A stretch of DNA of 64,000 nucleotides from Fabrea salina (GCA_022984795.1 JALIHJ010000025.1:186001-250000), one strand, 5' to 3'; positions 19,001-28,125 are shown, counted from the first letter of the stretch. Translations and numbers: made by a program. The notes: generated by a model not told the origin, from the sequence alone.

Positions 19001-19896
19001 TCATAAGCAGAGGAGTTAGCATCACTACAACCACTTATACATTGGCAAGTGCCTGAAGAGCAATCCATAGTTTCTCCACTGCCATCGCATACACATACTC
19101 CTCCTGTCATTGTGGAACCAGTGATACAAGTGCAAGTTCCTGACGGTGACTCTGAGGAGCCACTAGGGCATACACAGTCTCCATCAGAGTCCTTATAAGC
19201 ATCAGTAGCTGTGCAAACAATGCAGTTAGGGTCATCTTTAGTGCTCGGACATCTTGTACAGGAAGTAGTGCAAGACTCGCAAGTTAAACCTGAAGGGTCT
19301 GAGTTGTAGTAAGTATCTTCACACACACAAGTGTTATCGTACCGGGAAGAGTCAGCAGGGCATGGCACGCATTGACAAGTGCCTGAAGAGCAATCCATAA
19401 TTTCCTCAACATCATTACAAACACATACTCCTCCTGAATCTGAAGAGTTTAAAGGACACACACAGTCCCCATCAACGTCATTGAAAGCATGAGTTACTTC
19501 GCAAGTTACAACACAGTTGGGATCGTCTATAGGGCACCTTGCACAGTCAGTACTGCATTCTTGGCAATCCAGACCATTTGGGTCTTTGTTAAAGTAATTA
19601 TCTTCACAAACACATACTAAATTGTAGGCAGAAGAATGAGTAGGGCATGCAGCACAGGTAGTACCAGTCCATCCATTTGTCCCGCTGCAGTTAGGTACAC
19701 AACACCCATTGCCATCGTCAATACAATCAGATTTGCATGAATCCACAGAACCACCGAAACAATTTGTGTTTTGACTTCCTTTATTTAAACAACATCCTTG
19801 AATATGGGATCCTCCTCCTGAGCAGGTCAAAGCATTTGAGCCTTGATGAGTACTTCTAAGGTATAAGGCAACTAATAAAAAGACCGTCATTCTCAT
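16060..19896 (-). CDS. Large cysteine-rich (furin-like repeat) multi-membrane-span protein
   Basis: Predicted 1,278 residues. A signal peptide (TVFLLVALYL) precedes about 770 residues of repeats with paired cysteines of the CxCEDGYYNSDPSGLTCTxC type, each followed by CVCP and TNAYQDS-like units. These resemble furin-like/growth-factor-receptor repeats. A beta-rich region of about 100 residues follows, then seven to eight hydrophobic segments between about residues 900 and 1215. The cytoplasmic tail is charged. The last third is paralogous to the protein at 37744-43974 (shared INTIQIISFIP, GSFFYEFK and YKPFAENI-like blocks). It is probably a surface receptor or channel-like protein; ligand and activity are unknown. 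Start chosen at the first ATG of the signal peptide. Confidence 0.85.
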   Translation of the reverse strand: MRMTVFLLVALYLRSTHQGSNALTCSGGGSHIQGCCLNKGSQNTNCFGGSVDSCKSDCIDDGNGCCVPNCSGTNGWTGTTCAACPTHSSAYNLVCVCEDNYFNKDPNGLDCQECSTDCARCPIDDPNCVVTCEVTHAFNDVDGDCVCPLNSSDSGGVCVCNDVEEIMDCSSGTCQCVPCPADSSRYDNTCVCEDTYYNSDPSGLTCESCTTSCTRCPSTKDDPNCIVCTATDAYKDSDGDCVCPSGSSESPSGTCTCITGSTMTGGVCVCDGSGETMDCSSGTCQCISGCSDANSSAYDNTCVCEDTYYNSDPSGLTCESCTTSCTRCPSTKDDPNCIVCTATDAYKDSDGDCVCPSGSSESPSGTCTCITGSTMTGGVCVCDNIEEIMDCSSGTCQCVPCPTQSSRYDSVCVCKDGYYNSPSTGLTCTSCTTDCQRCTTKEDPNCVDCTINHAYEDPTNGDCVCPDNSSPYDSTCVCEDGYYNSDPSGLTCTQCTTDCGRCPVDDPNCSVNCRVTHASNDATGDCVCPTNSSPYDSTCVCEDGYYNSDPSGLTCTPCTTGCQRCSTKEDSNCIDCIVTNAYQDSGGNCVCPTGASLSGGECACDNPEEGIVCSGTSCECKVCPANSSLYDSACVCEDGYYNSEPSGLTCTPCTATCQRCSTKEDPNCIDCTATNAYQDSSGDCVCPANSFLDSTTCTCNQGYYYQDGTCVECSELCETCTQTKCLTCVPNASVDDSGNCVCNQNFKKEEATCKESNYFSVALEVTENNSLFLVFSENLENDLKFSDFNVKVEGTTCSFTYEKQKPNKYFISLKCQDPIEEGQKVEVIFYNPSSIQSESENLLGQDSVSGTLFASKEKQEAGAMTAAVGQIGTASTVAVGTALMSNPSSAWSLINTIQIISFIPVGNYNISSSLVDFLVGFQHYNILPNAFELFIEDEAEKPSESMQTVGFESSSFLLNSGKLIQMLVIFLLAIPVVYLLSKVCFEGMRNKFKKLLGQFRFNVFIRWWIESYLEIGFACVINFFYIGCETGICLTDSVLASTFSLLMFVSPIFLIFFSNRNKEKILNEDSDLFEVWGSFFYEFKGKNGLISMQFYSYFFLRRVVYILNQVFLSHSVVFQTMINITHSCLNVVFIIMYKPFAENIILFSNIVVEIGIVVVFSLVGLLHMEIEDKPKDTIELVTKILILCLMAFQIIIFIIQFVSSLLETVKKIAKKSSEIIERRREQARIQEESKTQNGDEVLQDPESCKKDKNDVFLFFRRKKEQQLPGDGDATLGSM
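18751..19338 (-). repeat. Tandem near-identical segment, 336-bp offset, in cysteine-rich gene
   Basis: About 250 bp (18751-19002) recur almost unchanged 336 bp away (19087-19338), one 112-residue repeat unit. Other repeats of the gene are clearly more diverged, so this pair is a recent duplication or has been homogenised. Confidence 0.85.
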
Positions 19897-19918
19897 TCCA
19901 CTTCTCAACTAGCTAATA

Positions 19919-20677
19919 ATGGCAGAAAAAGGAGAGGTTAAGGTTAAAACTCTAGGCCAAATAAAATCAGAAAGCAAACCAGAAACTCTACTGAGGAAAA
20001 GAGACAGGGCTGACGAAGAAAAGATATTTGAGCAAGTGAGGAAACAAAGAGAAGAACAGCTTGCCAGGAAGCAAAAGTCAAAGTCTGTAATCAAAAACGC
20101 AGCCAGCTTCATAGCTTCTTCCAGAAACAAAACTAAGTCCGAAAAAGCTTTACTCGTTCGAACCAAAAAAGAAAGACCTGACATTCCTTCAGACGGGAGA
20201 CTTGTGCTGGTCATCAAAATCCACCCTTCAGTGGACGCTGCCAACCAAATCAAAAAAGCCATCCAAGAACTGGGTCTCTCGAACAAGTACTCAGCTGCAT
20301 TTGCTAGATGCGACAAACACACACACCAACTGCTTAAAATAGCAGAACCCTTCGTTACCTTTGGGGAACCCACTCAAGAAATCATTGAAAAACTAGTAAG
20401 GAAAAGAGCTCGTGTGATCAAGAACGGAGAAGAAGTAGCCCTCAAAGACAACACTTACGTCGAAGAAACTCTTGGAGACTTAGAAATCCTGTGCATAGAA
20501 GACATCATCCACGAAATAGCCACAGTAGGGGGTCACTTCGAAGAGGTGCAGAAGTTCCTTTGTGCTTTTAGGCTGAACCACCCACAACAAAGCTTCAAAA
20601 AGAAACCTGTTTCTCGAGGAGGCGACTTTGGAAACAGAGGCACAAAGATAAACGAGACTCTTAATTCGATGATTTAA
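19919..20677 (+). CDS. RPL7: 60S ribosomal protein L7 (uL30)
   Basis: Predicted 252 residues, matching eukaryotic L7. The basic N-terminal helix ends at about residue 80. The uL30 core follows (LVLVIKIH, then IKKAIQELGLSNKYSAAF, then the VEETLGDLEILCIEDI segment). The C-terminal part has HPQQSFKKK-like residues of the eukaryotic extension. A structural component of the large ribosomal subunit. The ATG is 22 bp from the divergent cysteine-rich gene. Confidence 0.95.
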   Translation: MAEKGEVKVKTLGQIKSESKPETLLRKRDRADEEKIFEQVRKQREEQLARKQKSKSVIKNAASFIASSRNKTKSEKALLVRTKKERPDIPSDGRLVLVIKIHPSVDAANQIKKAIQELGLSNKYSAAFARCDKHTHQLLKIAEPFVTFGEPTQEIIEKLVRKRARVIKNGEEVALKDNTYVEETLGDLEILCIEDIIHEIATVGGHFEEVQKFLCAFRLNHPQQSFKKKPVSRGGDFGNRGTKINETLNSMI

Positions 20678-20688
20678 GTTTAACATAC

Positions 20689-22239
20689 CTATGAGAACTC
20701 AAAGTACTCAGGAGCACCAGTCATTGGTTGTGAGATTTCTTCAAACCCAAAAAAGTCAGAAATTAAGCAAAGTGCTTCGTTCTGGATTCTGGGGCTAGCG
20801 TGCATTTGCAAGGACTCTATAGCTTCTATGCAGCCCGAGCTATCGAAGATCTCTGCAAACAAGTTTTCTTCAGTGTGTTTGTTATGGGCTTCTCGCTGTC
20901 CTAAGTCTAGAAGTCCCCTGCAGAACTTTATGAGGTTCAAGATCACAGTTTGGTCAACTGTGTTTTTGAGTGCTTCAACTAAGTAATCAAATACTCCTAG
21001 GTTCACTAAAGCTTTAATGCTCGAGTCCCCGCCTGCTATAGAAGCATTCATGAGCACAAAAGAAGCTTCTCTTCTTACCAAGACTTCGGAGTCCAACAAA
21101 GACTTCACACAAAGCACCACCAAAGGGTGCTCTACAAGTGACTGCACTTGAGGAACAGTTCCTGCTGCTACGTTGCTTACTGCCCAAAGAGCTTCTTTTC
21201 TGATTTTGCTTAAGTTGTCTTTTAAGCACTCCTGCAAAAAGTCCAGTACTTTCAAGTTCAGCAGAAACTGAGTTTTTTCTTCACTGCCTGACAAAACACC
21301 TCCTAAGGTGCGTATAGCTGGAACCAAAGCTTTTTTACTCAGCTTGTCCATGTGGAGAATCCTTTCAAGGATCTTGGAGTCTATGAGTTTCTGGAGAACT
21401 GAGTCATTGCCCTTCGCAATCGAAGACAAACACCACAGACAGTGCACAAAGAGCTCCTTGTCCTTTTTAAGCATGTAGCTTTTGATAACACTCATGAGTT
21501 GGTCAATGAACTTGTCTATCTGGTAAAGGTTCTTAACTAAGTTACTGACCACCCACATTGAAACTCTGGCAATCCTAGTAGTGATGGAATCCTCCCACTC
21601 TTTAAGCAGCTCAATCAAAAGGTTCAACACTCCTTTGTTGTTAACTTCTTTTGTGTAGTCTGGACTTTCGCCTGATATGTTGCCTAGAGCCCAAATAGCG
21701 TTTTCTGTGACTTCGAGTTTAGAAGGGTTGATGACTCTTAGGCACTGTTTGATAGCCCCGTACCTAACTAAGGTTTCTACACAAGGGTGGGGTCCAGAAG
21801 CTAGGTTGCAAACTATAAGTCCGCTTTCTTTTTGAAAGTCTTCGTCGTGCTCTGGACTTAAGTACCCCAGAACTATGGGAGCAAACCCTAGGTTGATTAA
21901 GGCTCGGAAAGGAGCGTCCTTTTGGGTCATAACTAGTCTAAGTGAAATAAGAGCGTTGAGTTTGTCACTACTTGGGCACTCAGTGGTCAGTATAGAGTAG
22001 AGGGTTTGGAACTTTTCGTTGAAGCTGGAGCTTTTGAGCGAAGGGTAGGTGCTTTCTAATTCAGGCGGGAACTCTGTTCTGTAGTGGGTTTCTGCAATGT
22101 TGCGTCGTTTGTTGAGGTGTTGGAGTCTTTTGGACTTTCTTAGCTCAACAGCGAATTCTTCGCGCCTCCTTTGCAAGTCAAGAGGGTTGAGGGTTTTCTG
22201 GAACTCACGGTTCCTTTCTTCGAACCTGTTGTTTATCAT
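20689..22239 (-). CDS. Importin alpha, copy 2 (diverged)
   Basis: Predicted 516 residues. The IBB-like N-terminus (RFEERNREFQKTLNPLDLQRRR) is followed by about nine armadillo repeats with NAIWALGNISGE, WCLSSIAKGN, RTLGGVLSG and WAVSNVAAG helices. Several NLS-groove Trp/Asn pairs are present, but the middle repeats differ from copy 1, so cargo range may differ. It ends 11 bp from the convergent RPL7 gene. Confidence 0.9.
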   Translation of the reverse strand: MINNRFEERNREFQKTLNPLDLQRRREEFAVELRKSKRLQHLNKRRNIAETHYRTEFPPELESTYPSLKSSSFNEKFQTLYSILTTECPSSDKLNALISLRLVMTQKDAPFRALINLGFAPIVLGYLSPEHDEDFQKESGLIVCNLASGPHPCVETLVRYGAIKQCLRVINPSKLEVTENAIWALGNISGESPDYTKEVNNKGVLNLLIELLKEWEDSITTRIARVSMWVVSNLVKNLYQIDKFIDQLMSVIKSYMLKKDKELFVHCLWCLSSIAKGNDSVLQKLIDSKILERILHMDKLSKKALVPAIRTLGGVLSGSEEKTQFLLNLKVLDFLQECLKDNLSKIRKEALWAVSNVAAGTVPQVQSLVEHPLVVLCVKSLLDSEVLVRREASFVLMNASIAGGDSSIKALVNLGVFDYLVEALKNTVDQTVILNLIKFCRGLLDLGQREAHNKHTEENLFAEIFDSSGCIEAIESLQMHASPRIQNEALCLISDFFGFEEISQPMTGAPEYFEFS

Positions 22240-22249
22240 ATTTAAGATT

Positions 22250-23563
22250 TTACATTAAAGTCTTTTTGAAGTCTTTGACTTTTTTATCGAGACTGTGCAG
22301 CATCCCTAAGTTCCTTTGGATGAAAGCGTCAACTGACTCGTCGCACTCAGCTTCGCGTCTGGAAGTGAGTGGTCTGACTACAGCAGTGGAGGGTCTTGAA
22401 ACTTGGGTCTTTTTTTTGTTTTCAAGTTCAACTATTCTGGCTTTTAAGCGTGCGTTTTCTTCGTAGACTTCTGTGGCAGCAGGGCCTATTCCTTCTTTAA
22501 GTTTGTTTCTGAGTTCGTTGACTTCGTCTAGTAAAACGTACATAGAAGCTACTTCTCTCCTAAGTCGTTTGTTTTCTTCTCGCAAAGAGTCTTCTTCGCC
22601 CACTTGGTTTCTGAGGAGTTCTAGTTCTTTTTTTTCAGAATTGACTTTTTGGAGTTCTTCTTGGAGAGCTTTAATTTCTGAGTACAGAGTTTCCCTTTCT
22701 TTGACTTCTTCGAGTTTAGTTGTGGTTCTGAGTCTGCCTACTAAGTTCTTGGGAACGTAAGTTTGTGACCCAAACAGACTGGTAGCCATTTGTATGTCAA
22801 AGCTACTTACAGGTTCCATTTCGAGGTAGTCTAGGTTGAGTCTGTGGATTACTTTGTACTTGGCGTTGGGGGTTTGGAGAACACAGGGGTTCCTGTCTAT
22901 TTCGAGGCTTTTTAGTTTGGGGAACTCTGCTAGGATTTTCAAAGAAGTTTCTAAGTCAAACAACTTGTTGTTGTAAACAGACAGCTCAGTAAGTTGTTTA
23001 AGGCCTTTTAAAGGCAAAATTGACTTGATCTTGTTGTTGGCACAAAACAGCTTTTTAAGTTGAGACAAGTGTTCCAAAGCACTGATCTCTGTTATAAGGT
23101 TGGAGTTGATGTTGAGTTCTTGCAAGCCTATGAACTCAGCTAACGAATCAATGCTTTCAAGTTTGTTGTGTGATAAACTAAGGTACTCTAAGTAAAGCAT
23201 TTGGCCCAGATCCACTCTGTCATTAGACTCAAACTGAGTTAGTCCTTTGTCCCTCAGTATAAGTTCAGTCACGTCTTCAAGGGCGTCCTGGCCTGAAACT
23301 TCAAGTAAAAACTCTTCGTTTAAACTTTCGTTGTCTTCTAGCTTTCTTCCGTTTAATTCTAGTGCTTTGGCCTCTCTTAAGTTGCTTGTTTGGAGCAAAG
23401 CTTTGATTTGTTCCATGTGGGACTCTTCTTGGGTTTCTTGGGTTTCTAACTCTTGTGTTTCGGTTTCTTCTTCAGTGAAGTGTCTTCTGTCTAGGTGTTT
23501 TTGAAGGTCGCTTTGAGTAGAGAACCCGCGTCCGCATTCTTTGAAAGGGCAAAAAACCTTCAT
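22250..23563 (-). CDS. C2H2 finger plus SDS22-type LRR plus coiled-coil protein
   Basis: Predicted 437 residues. A C2H2 finger (CPFKECGRGF, then LQKHLDRRH) occupies residues 5-28. Five SDS22-like leucine-rich repeats (LEYLSLSHNKL, LQELNINSN, LKKLFCANNKI, LTELSVYNNKL, LKSLEIDRNPC) cover about 110-240 and end in an LRR cap. A coiled coil covers about 280-390. LRR-coiled-coil proteins of this build are usually centrosomal or ciliary, which is inference. The N-terminal zinc finger is an uncommon partner. Confidence 0.85.
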   Translation of the reverse strand: MKVFCPFKECGRGFSTQSDLQKHLDRRHFTEEETETQELETQETQEESHMEQIKALLQTSNLREAKALELNGRKLEDNESLNEEFLLEVSGQDALEDVTELILRDKGLTQFESNDRVDLGQMLYLEYLSLSHNKLESIDSLAEFIGLQELNINSNLITEISALEHLSQLKKLFCANNKIKSILPLKGLKQLTELSVYNNKLFDLETSLKILAEFPKLKSLEIDRNPCVLQTPNAKYKVIHRLNLDYLEMEPVSSFDIQMATSLFGSQTYVPKNLVGRLRTTTKLEEVKERETLYSEIKALQEELQKVNSEKKELELLRNQVGEEDSLREENKRLRREVASMYVLLDEVNELRNKLKEGIGPAATEVYEENARLKARIVELENKKKTQVSRPSTAVVRPLTSRREAECDESVDAFIQRNLGMLHSLDKKVKDFKKTLM

Positions 23564-23571
23564 ATTATTAT

Positions 23572-24111
23572 TTAAGACTTACGCTTTTTGTTCTAATTAC
23601 TGCTTACCTGGTAAAATATTGAGTTCTTCCTTACTTTGGGCTTTTTAGACTTAGTGACTTTTTGGCCTCTAAGTCTTTTGCGCATAAGGTAGTTTAAGTA
23701 AAAGTCATCGTTTTTGCGTTCATTAATTTGAATGAGTTTTTCGAGTCTTTTGTGTTCAGATTCTAGTTTTTTCTGCTCAAGGTACTCCAGTGGGCTGTCG
23801 GATTCTTCAGCAGAATCTGAACTCTCGCAGGGAGTTTCCTACATTTTGTTTACAGCTTTGAAACCACCTAGCAACAAAGAGTAGTTGCACCTTTCAGGGT
23901 CTGTTTTAATAACTATTCGGTTGTTGCAATAAGGACAACTCAAGCTGAACTCAACCACAGAGGTTGAAAGGAACTTGCCAACTAAGTAAAGGTTACTTTT
24001 TCTCTTAGTGGCTTCTAAAGAAGTGTCTTTTGCAACTACACAGTCACAACCTATGCACTTGATGCTGAAAGGCAGAAAAAACTCTGAATGGTTACTGCCA
24101 GAACCCTCCAT
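23572..24111 (-). CDS. Short Yju2/CCDC130-family splicing factor, two 15-nt introns
   Basis: Exons are 24111-23854, 23838-23608 and 23592-23572, giving 169 residues. The conserved core is present: CIGC zinc half-site, then LYLVGKFLSTSVVEFSLSCPYC, then TDPERCNYSLLLGGFK. This matches the Yju2/CCDC94/CCDC130 (Saf4) family of spliceosome proteins that act at the catalytic step and in minor-intron splicing. The protein is about half the usual length because the C-terminal tail is short and basic. The ATG is only 6 bp from the divergent adaptor gene. Confidence 0.8.
23593..23607 (-). other. 15-nt intron GTAAGCAGTAATTAG
   Basis: Phase 0, second intron of the Yju2-like gene. Retention ends the protein at the intron's own TAG. 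Removal adds NKKRKS and a TAA stop. The sequence differs from the intron at 4103-4117 at only four positions. Confidence 0.8.
23839..23853 (-). other. 15-nt intron GTAAACAAAATGTAG
   Basis: Phase 0, first intron of the Yju2-like gene. Retention stops translation at TAG. Removal extends the conserved GGFKA end into a Glu/Lys-rich tail of 77 more codons. Confidence 0.85.
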
Positions 24112-24117
24112 AATATA

Positions 24118-25404
24118 ATGATATCGCAGCTTTTCGTCCTATCCGCGCGAGGAGACACTATTGTTACTAGGAACTTAAGAGGAGAACTGGTCAAAGGCAC
24201 TAACGAAATATTCTTTAGAAGAGCTAAGTCCTGGAAAGGCGACCCTCCTCCTGTTTTCAACATAGAAGGAATCAACTTCTTGCACATCAAAAGAAGTGGT
24301 CTTTTCTTAGTAGTGACTACTAAGTACAACGTGTCGCCTTCTTATATATTTGATATGCTCCTAAGGCTAGTCAAGGTCATCAAGGACTTCTGCGGATTGT
24401 TGACTGAAGAAAGCATTAGGAAGAACTTTGTGCTTGTTTACGAAGCAATTGACGAAATGTTTGACTACGGCTACCCACAAAGCACCTCTACTGAACAAGT
24501 CAAGCCTTACATAGTCAACGAGCCTGTTTCTGTGGAGAACTCTAGCAGCCTGCTCAAGCCTAACTTTTTGACCCCCAACACTGTTCCTTACACAGCTGTG
24601 CAGAGACCCGTTGCTTCTAAAAAGCAGAAAAACGAAATATTCGTGGACATCTTTGAAAAGGTTTCGGTGCTTTTCAACTCAAGTGGGTACATAGTGAACT
24701 CAGGCATAGACGGCTGCATCCAGATGAAAAGTTACTTGCAGGGAAACCCTCAACTGAGACTAGCCCTAAACGAAGACTTAGTAGTTGGCAAGTCAAGCGG
24801 AAGCTTTGGCAGTGTGGTTTTTGAAGACTGCAACTTCCACGAGTGCGTTAACTTCAACGAGTTTGAAGAGTTCAAGATCCTTACAATCAACCCTCCAGAG
24901 GGGGAGTTTGTAGTGATGAATTACAGAATTAGAGGGGACTACGCAACTCCTTTCAGAGTGTTTTCTTTTATTGAGGAGCATTCCCCTTATAGGCTAGAGT
25001 TCCTAATAAAAGCCAAAGCTTGCTTTCCTGAACAACAGTACGGCTCAAACGTCTCCGTAAAGTTCACTTTGCCTCAGAAAACTACATCAGTGAGCTTTGA
25101 AACTCCAAAAGGACTCTCAGGACAGAATACAGAGTACAGAGAAGCCCAAAAAGAAGGAGAGTGGACTATTAAAAAGTTCCAAGGGGGGTCTGAGTACTCG
25201 CTTAAAGTAAGGGCTAGTTTGAGCGGCCACTGCAGTATAAAGGAGTTAGGTCCTATTTCAATGGGCTTTGAAATTCCTATGTACAACGTGTCCAACCTGC
25301 AGGTTAAGTATTTAAGAATAGCAGAACAGGGCAAAGGTTCCAATCCTTACAGGTGGGTTAGGTACGTAACTCAAGCAAGTTCCTATGTATGCAGAGTTAA
25401 CTAG
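24118..25404 (+). CDS. AP4M1: Clathrin-type adaptor mu subunit, AP-4 mu-like
   Basis: Predicted 428 residues, normal for mu chains. The N-terminal longin-like domain starts MISQLFVLSARGDTIV, the form typical of AP-4 mu. The C-terminal mu-homology domain (about 185-428) has NEIFVDIFEKVSVLFNSSG and a GxIQMKSYL strand that begin the cargo-binding fold. AP-4 sorts cargo with YxxPhi-type tyrosine signals out of the trans-Golgi network. The start 24118 leaves 6 bp to the divergent Yju2-like ATG, so its promoter must overlap coding DNA. Confidence 0.85.
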   Translation: MISQLFVLSARGDTIVTRNLRGELVKGTNEIFFRRAKSWKGDPPPVFNIEGINFLHIKRSGLFLVVTTKYNVSPSYIFDMLLRLVKVIKDFCGLLTEESIRKNFVLVYEAIDEMFDYGYPQSTSTEQVKPYIVNEPVSVENSSSLLKPNFLTPNTVPYTAVQRPVASKKQKNEIFVDIFEKVSVLFNSSGYIVNSGIDGCIQMKSYLQGNPQLRLALNEDLVVGKSSGSFGSVVFEDCNFHECVNFNEFEEFKILTINPPEGEFVVMNYRIRGDYATPFRVFSFIEEHSPYRLEFLIKAKACFPEQQYGSNVSVKFTLPQKTTSVSFETPKGLSGQNTEYREAQKEGEWTIKKFQGGSEYSLKVRASLSGHCSIKELGPISMGFEIPMYNVSNLQVKYLRIAEQGKGSNPYRWVRYVTQASSYVCRVN

Positions 25405-25413
25405 CTAATAAAT

Positions 25414-26508
25414 ATGCTTAAGCTGGCTTCAGTGCTGTTTGGACTGCTGGCTTCTTACCAGGTTTACCAAACACTAAACACTCTAGACTACTTCAACGAC
25501 ACAGAACTCCAAAGCACTGAGAAGTGCTTTACCATCAAAACTCCCAAAGGACCAGAAGACATCCAGGTTATTGGAAGACTAGCTATTTCTGGGTTCGACG
25601 ACCGACTGAGTTTATATGAAGACGACTCTAAAGGACCTTTGCTCACGCCTAACGGAGGAATCATTGCAATTGACCCTCTGGACCAAAGCTACTATGAACT
25701 TAACTTAGAAAACTTTCCCAGTGACAAGCAGTTCCATCCTTTAGGTCTGCATATTTACAATAACAAAACTCTTTATGTAATCAACTACGACTACAAGTCA
25801 GGTGGAGACAAAGTAGAAGTTTTCAGTATACACGAAAAAGGAGACAAGTTAGGTCTTAAGCACCAAGTCACTGTAAACTTCAGAGAAAACTGGATGGGGC
25901 AGTTAAACGACTTGTGGGTTGTGGGAGAAAAAGAGTTCTATGCTACAGTGTGGCAGCCTTTTCCTGACCCAGTCACTGGAAGGGATCACTCCTTGTTAAC
26001 TACTTTGAAAAGGTTTGCTTACTTTTTGTTTTGGAAAAACACTCCTCTTTTGCACTGTAAAATTGCTGAAGAAGAAGCCTTTTGCGAAGCAGTGGACTAT
26101 GGGTTCATGTTCAACGGAATCACAAGTGACGGAAAGGTGCTTTATGTTGTGGACACTTTAGCTGGGCACATTAGTAGATACCAACTCAAAGAAGGCTTAC
26201 ATAGACTCGACCCTATTTTTACAGGATTCAAAAACGACAACATTGAGTACGACCCCGAGTCTAAGTCTTTGTTTGCTAGTGCAATCAGACTCAAAGACTA
26301 CCTTTGGTTTTTAAGTGACTTCAAACGAGGCAAGTTTTCGGTGCTCCCAGGCGGAGTGGTGGAAGTTAAGCCTTCTTTAGAGGTCAGAAAAGTAATATTC
26401 CAAGGCAGTCACTCAGGAACTAGTATAGGAGTTCCTTTTAAAAACTGGGTGTTAATGGGGAGTTGGCACCACGACCAAGTTATGGTGTGTCCTTTTAAAA
26501 GTAACTAA
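25414..26508 (+). CDS. Paraoxonase/arylesterase-like beta-propeller protein
   Basis: Predicted 364 residues. A hydrophobic N-terminal anchor or signal (LASVLFGLLASY) precedes a six-bladed propeller. The PON calcium-site motifs are recognisable: HPLGLHIY, QLNDLWVVG, MFNGITSDG and the DNIEYDP pair equivalent to Asp269/Asn270 of human PON1. The family hydrolyses lactones and aryl esters using calcium. The anchor suggests the secretory pathway or ER membrane. It lies 9 bp after the adaptor gene on the same strand. Confidence 0.85.
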   Translation: MLKLASVLFGLLASYQVYQTLNTLDYFNDTELQSTEKCFTIKTPKGPEDIQVIGRLAISGFDDRLSLYEDDSKGPLLTPNGGIIAIDPLDQSYYELNLENFPSDKQFHPLGLHIYNNKTLYVINYDYKSGGDKVEVFSIHEKGDKLGLKHQVTVNFRENWMGQLNDLWVVGEKEFYATVWQPFPDPVTGRDHSLLTTLKRFAYFLFWKNTPLLHCKIAEEEAFCEAVDYGFMFNGITSDGKVLYVVDTLAGHISRYQLKEGLHRLDPIFTGFKNDNIEYDPESKSLFASAIRLKDYLWFLSDFKRGKFSVLPGGVVEVKPSLEVRKVIFQGSHSGTSIGVPFKNWVLMGSWHHDQVMVCPFKSN

Positions 26509-26552
26509 CTTCTATATTGCGTTAGAATTTAAATATGCAATAAATTATTAGA

Positions 26553-27050
26553 ATGAACATTAATGAAATCAGCCCAGAAACGTCTGAACTAGAGACAGCG
26601 CGCTTTCGGGAAAAAGGGGAATCCCCGAGGAACGAGAACCACTTAAGAGAAATTTCCTTTTCTTCGCAGTACAAAGACTACTTCAGTGTAGAGTCTTCAG
26701 GAAAAACCACTACTGAAAGAAGCTTCACACGCAAAAGGAACTTCATAAAAGTTATGCCTACCAAAGAGTGCATCAAGCCAGAAAGACCAATTGCTCCAAT
26801 CATCAAAAAAATACCTGTCAACGATTCCTTAAAGAGAAAACCTACTCCTTTGTCAGCCAAAAACTCCCAAACAAAGAACTATAAAGACTCCAGAAGCCAG
26901 CCTAAACTAAGGAAGTCTGGGTTAAGCAGAACTGCCAAAAACAGGTCAATCCAGATGAGTCCACGTGCAATGTCCCGTCCTAGACTCAAACAAAACTCTT
27001 TTTACGTGAAACTAAGGAACTTAGACAATTTAATTCCAACAAATCAGTGA
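26553..27050 (+). CDS. Basic disordered protein, unknown
   Basis: Predicted 165 residues, rich in Ser, Arg, Lys and Pro with no hydrophobic core. Several RxxS/T-type sites are phosphorylation-like (RKSGLSRT, RSIQMSP). I recognise no family. It begins 44 bp after the paraoxonase-like gene and ends 22 bp from the convergent WD40 gene. Confidence 0.6.
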   Translation: MNINEISPETSELETARFREKGESPRNENHLREISFSSQYKDYFSVESSGKTTTERSFTRKRNFIKVMPTKECIKPERPIAPIIKKIPVNDSLKRKPTPLSAKNSQTKNYKDSRSQPKLRKSGLSRTAKNRSIQMSPRAMSRPRLKQNSFYVKLRNLDNLIPTNQ

Positions 27051-27072
27051 CTAACATAATACTTGTATTAAG

Positions 27073-28125
27073 TTATCCTGTTTTACTCAATGATAGCATC
27101 CTGATGCAGCCGTCACCGCACCCCAAAGCTGCCACGTTTCCTGAATAAGAAAAGTCCACTGCAAACACAGGCTGGGTCATGTTCACCACACCTGCAAAGG
27201 GCTTATTATAATTCATAGTGTCAAAAAACCTAGCTTCGTTACTTTTGCTTCCACCTGCAAGGATCATCTCTCCTTCGTCGTGCTTGGAATACTGCGCAGC
27301 GTATACCATGCAAGGGTCTGGCGAACCCCTAATTCCTGTGCCCCCGTCCCAGTCAACTGTATGGATGCACTCTCCACTTCCTAAGTAAAAGGTCTGGAGT
27401 TGCTCTTTTTCCTTCCAAGACCCCGTTAGTATCACCCCGTCCTTTATGTCCAAAGCGTCTCCACAAATATGTGGTCCAAATATTGAACGCACTGCACAGC
27501 CTTCCCTCATGTCCCAGATCTGAACCGTGTCGTCCCAGCCACCGCTAATCAAAACGTTAGGGTCAGCATTGTAATACTTCACACAAAAAATACGGTTGGA
27601 GTGTCCAGGGGAACCTGCTCCTCCAGGCTGGAACTCCACAACTACGTTTTTAGTTGTTTCGTCATACACCCTTACGATAAGGTCTCTTCCGGCAGTTGCA
27701 AACTGAGTTCCGTCTGGGTTGAAGTCAGCACAGTAGAGCTGGTTGTTTTGAGGAGCTAGTCTGTGCAAGCGCTTTCCAGAAGTGGTGTGCCAGTGCTGCA
27801 CACTTCCGTCAGCGTGGATCGAAATAAGCACATTTTTGGTTTTAGCACTGCTGCCTGCAGGACGCCACCTTATACAGGTAGTGGGCATTTTTTCTTCTTC
27901 GAGTCCAGCTGCTTGTCTCTGGTTCAGCAAATAAGCCAATTTGCCCGTGTGGGCATTGAAAACCCGGATGCTGCCGTCTTCACACCCAGCAGCAACGTAC
28001 CTGTCTTGGGGGTCGAACTTGATTGACTGGATTCCAGTAGACCCATCGCCTAGTGTTCCTCGTTCGTATACCTTTCTGTTTACGTTTATAGGTTGTATTA
28101 CAGAAAACCCCTCAGATGATTCCAT
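27073..28125 (-). CDS. WD40-repeat protein
   Basis: Predicted 350 residues folding as one seven-bladed propeller. Repeats carry IKFDPQDRYVAAGCEDGSIRVF, LISIHADGSVQHW, FATAGRDLIVRVY and LISGGWDDTVQIWD blocks. Fungal and protist proteins of this build are common, and I cannot assign an orthologue. It is most likely a scaffold protein. Confidence 0.85.
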   Translation of the reverse strand: MESSEGFSVIQPINVNRKVYERGTLGDGSTGIQSIKFDPQDRYVAAGCEDGSIRVFNAHTGKLAYLLNQRQAAGLEEEKMPTTCIRWRPAGSSAKTKNVLISIHADGSVQHWHTTSGKRLHRLAPQNNQLYCADFNPDGTQFATAGRDLIVRVYDETTKNVVVEFQPGGAGSPGHSNRIFCVKYYNADPNVLISGGWDDTVQIWDMREGCAVRSIFGPHICGDALDIKDGVILTGSWKEKEQLQTFYLGSGECIHTVDWDGGTGIRGSPDPCMVYAAQYSKHDEGEMILAGGSKSNEARFFDTMNYNKPFAGVVNMTQPVFAVDFSYSGNVAALGCGDGCIRMLSLSKTG